Source of the DNA: CAYJXJ01 sp964374095
GTDB taxonomy: Bacteria; Elusimicrobiota; Elusimicrobia; UBA1565; UBA9628
Length of the DNA: 13,893 bases
Direction: 5' to 3'
Assembly (NCBI GenBank): GCA_964374095.1
Contig: CAYJXJ010000123.1
Coordinates: forward strand, 1 to 13,893
The translations under genes and the position numbers were made by a program. The notes under the pieces were generated by a model that was given only the letters and a program-made list of their open reading frames with translations, ran no database searches and was not told the DNA's origin. Positions within the stretch are counted from its first letter, which is position 1. Each line of letters opens with the position of its first letter. This document shows, piece after piece, positions 12,601-13,893 of the stretch.

Positions 12601-13656
12601 ATGAGCCGCCTGGTCGCGGGACGCGGGGTCGCCCTTCGGCCGCGGCTCTGGCTGAGAGAGTCCCGCGGCCGGCGCGTGATGCTCGTCTCGGAGCCCGGAG
12701 CCTGGCGGCGCTGGGGACGCGGCGTCCTGCGTGGGCTGGCCGCGGCCGGGGCGCGGCCGAGCGCGTTCCTTCTGCCGCCCGGCGAGGCCGCCAAGTCCTG
12801 GCCTCCAGTCTCGGCCCTGCTGCGGCGCATGCTGGCGCGCGGCCTCGGCCGTGACGGCTGCCTCATCGCGTTGGGCGGGGGCGCGGTGACCGACGCGGCG
12901 GGATTTGCGGCCGCGATCTACATGCGCGGCATCCCCTGGGTCAGCGCGCCGACCACACTCCTAGGACAGCTCGACGGCGGCATCGGGGGCAAGACCGCCA
13001 TCAACCTGCCGGAGGGAAAGAATCTCGCCGGCGCCTTCCATCAGCCCGAGGCCGTGGTCTGCGACGCGGACTTCTTAAAGACTCTGCCTCGCCGCGAGCG
13101 GATTTCGGGCCTGGCCGAAGCGCTCAAGTGCGGCCTGGTCTTTGATCCCGGGCTCTGGCGAAGGATGCTGCGACGGTGGGAGGAGCTCGCCGATGGAGAG
13201 CCCGCCTTGACGGGACGGGTCATTGGCCGGGCCGCGGGCTGGAAGCTCCGGGTCGTGGCGCGGGATGAACGGGAAACTCGCGGAATTAGGGACTTGCTTA
13301 ATTTCGGCCATACGCTGGGGCATGCCTTCGAAACAGCCGCGAAGGGGAAACTGCGGCACGGCGAGGCGGTCGTGTGGGGGATGCGCGCCGCCCTGAGGCT
13401 CTCGGTTCGGAATGCCGGGCTTGCGGCGGCTGCCGCCGCCGAAGCGGATTGCTTCCTCCAAAGGATTTGCGTCCCATTGCCACCGGGCCTCAGCCCCCGG
13501 GCGCTTCTCAAGATCGCGGCGCGGGACAAGAAGGCCAGGGGCGGGCGCCTGCGCTGGGTCTTGCTGGCCGGGATCGGCCAGCCCGTGGTGACGAACCGCG
13601 TCACGGCGCGGGGGGCGTCGTCGGCCGCTCTTGAATTGTTGAGCGAGGCGCGATGA
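12601..13656 (+). CDS. aroB: 3-dehydroquinate synthase
   Basis: AroB (351 aa) converts DAHP to 3-dehydroquinate with NAD and a divalent metal. ALGGGAVTDAAGFAAA (90-105) binds NAD; SAPTTLLGQLDGGIGGKT (115-132) and EGKNLAGAFHQP (138-149) are the active-site loops; metal ligands are expected at Glu173 (GLAEALKCG), in the NFGHTLGHAFE segment (His237/His241), and at His253 (LRHGEAV). The length is slightly under the usual 355-365, with a short N terminus. The ATG at 12601 is 2 nt past the aroK stop; an in-frame GTG at 12595 would overlap that stop as GTGA and could be the true coupled start. Confidence 0.96.
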   Translation: MSRLVAGRGVALRPRLWLRESRGRRVMLVSEPGAWRRWGRGVLRGLAAAGARPSAFLLPPGEAAKSWPPVSALLRRMLARGLGRDGCLIALGGGAVTDAAGFAAAIYMRGIPWVSAPTTLLGQLDGGIGGKTAINLPEGKNLAGAFHQPEAVVCDADFLKTLPRRERISGLAEALKCGLVFDPGLWRRMLRRWEELADGEPALTGRVIGRAAGWKLRVVARDERETRGIRDLLNFGHTLGHAFETAAKGKLRHGEAVVWGMRAALRLSVRNAGLAAAAAAEADCFLQRICVPLPPGLSPRALLKIAARDKKARGGRLRWVLLAGIGQPVVTNRVTARGASSAALELLSEAR

Positions 13657-13793
13657 GTTTGGATTCTGCCTACATTTTGTGCGATATTTCGAGCTGCCGG
13701 ATAGGATTTCTCAGCCGCTGGCGCTCAGTGTTTCTACGAGTCCAGCGTACTCGCCGCCGGCTTCGATTCTTGGAAATTCCAGCACTATTTTAA
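13653..13793 (+). CDS. Possible 46-aa ORF after aroB
   Basis: No family recognised. Its ATG overlaps the aroB stop (ATGA), as in other junctions here. The frame starts MSLDSAYILCDISSC and becomes Arg-rich before ending at 13791-13793. It could be the start of a real next gene disrupted near the scaffold end, or chance. Confidence 0.2.
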   Translation: MSLDSAYILCDISSCRIGFLSRWRSVFLRVQRTRRRLRFLEIPALF

Positions 13794-13893
13794 AATGCGC
13801 GGACGAAGTGCGACAGTAGAGCTTAAGGAGATAAGAAAAGAAGGCTCATGGCACGAAGGTGTGGGTGAGTAAAGTGCTGGAAAACAAAGCACC
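13657..13893. other. AT-richer tail with an inverted repeat, no confident gene
   Basis: Composition changes after aroB. TTCCAGCACT (13777-13786) and AGTGCTGGAA (13873-13882) are a perfect 10-bp inverted repeat. A second frame, open from after a stop near 13706, ends at 13872 (KMRGRSATVELKEIRKEG) but has only an internal ATG at 13795. I recognise nothing in it. Confidence 0.4.

Noticed and set aside
13795..13872. 25-residue ORF near the scaffold end as an antitoxin-like gene
   Set aside because: Too short, no family match that I can recall, and no Shine-Dalgarno.
1..13893. CRISPR array, tRNA or rRNA
   Set aside because: No regularly spaced direct repeats and no tRNA/rRNA-like conserved stretches were found by eye; a tRNAscan or Infernal run was not possible.

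Overview
This 13.9 kb window is GC-rich (by eye about two thirds G+C) and densely packed. It carries chromosomal housekeeping genes for aromatic amino acid synthesis, with a short accessory stretch between trpF and trpB. Genes are bacterial in form: Shine-Dalgarno sites, ATGA/GTGA stop-start overlaps, and several Sec-type signal peptides. A run of ten Ns inside aroC shows this is a draft scaffold, probably from a metagenome. The lineage cannot be fixed from the sequence. A high-GC, Gram-negative-like uncultivated bacterium (for example an Elusimicrobiota-type lineage) is only a guess.

Region 1 (1-2010): a PIN-PhoH ATPase gene on the minus strand is divergent from trpF on the plus strand. Their start codons lie about 32 bp apart, so the promoters must overlap.

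Region 2 (2011-5567) is accessory. It holds a frameshifted secreted small protein, a possible 67-residue minus-strand ORF, a secreted protein with a C-terminal lipocalin-like beta domain, and an AAA ATPase/DUF4143 gene on the minus strand. That ATPase gene is preceded by a 48-bp nested palindrome. The region ends with a secreted protein built on a strictly periodic 26-residue two-cysteine repeat. Together these separate trpF from trpBA, which are commonly neighbours.

Region 3 (5568-13656) is one long plus-strand run: trpB, trpA, a class I-beta DAHP synthase (aroF), aroA, aroE, aroC, aroK, aroB. It encodes six of the seven shikimate steps from DAHP to chorismate; only 3-dehydroquinate dehydratase (aroD/aroQ) is missing. 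It also encodes tryptophan synthase, and trpF lies upstream, so the locus joins chorismate supply to the end of tryptophan synthesis.

Region 4 (13657-13893) is a more AT-rich tail with no confident gene.

The most unusual signals are four. First, a 49-bp module is repeated exactly at the aroE/aroC and aroC/aroK junctions; it can fold the Shine-Dalgarno into a hairpin and resembles a more diverged site at 2116-2151. Second, -10-like boxes sit 5-9 nt before the start codons of four genes, suggesting leaderless mRNAs. Third, TrpF lacks the usual GGTG segment and catalytic Asp. Fourth, there is the 26-residue Cys repeat. No classical defence system, CRISPR array, RNA gene or transposase is visible.
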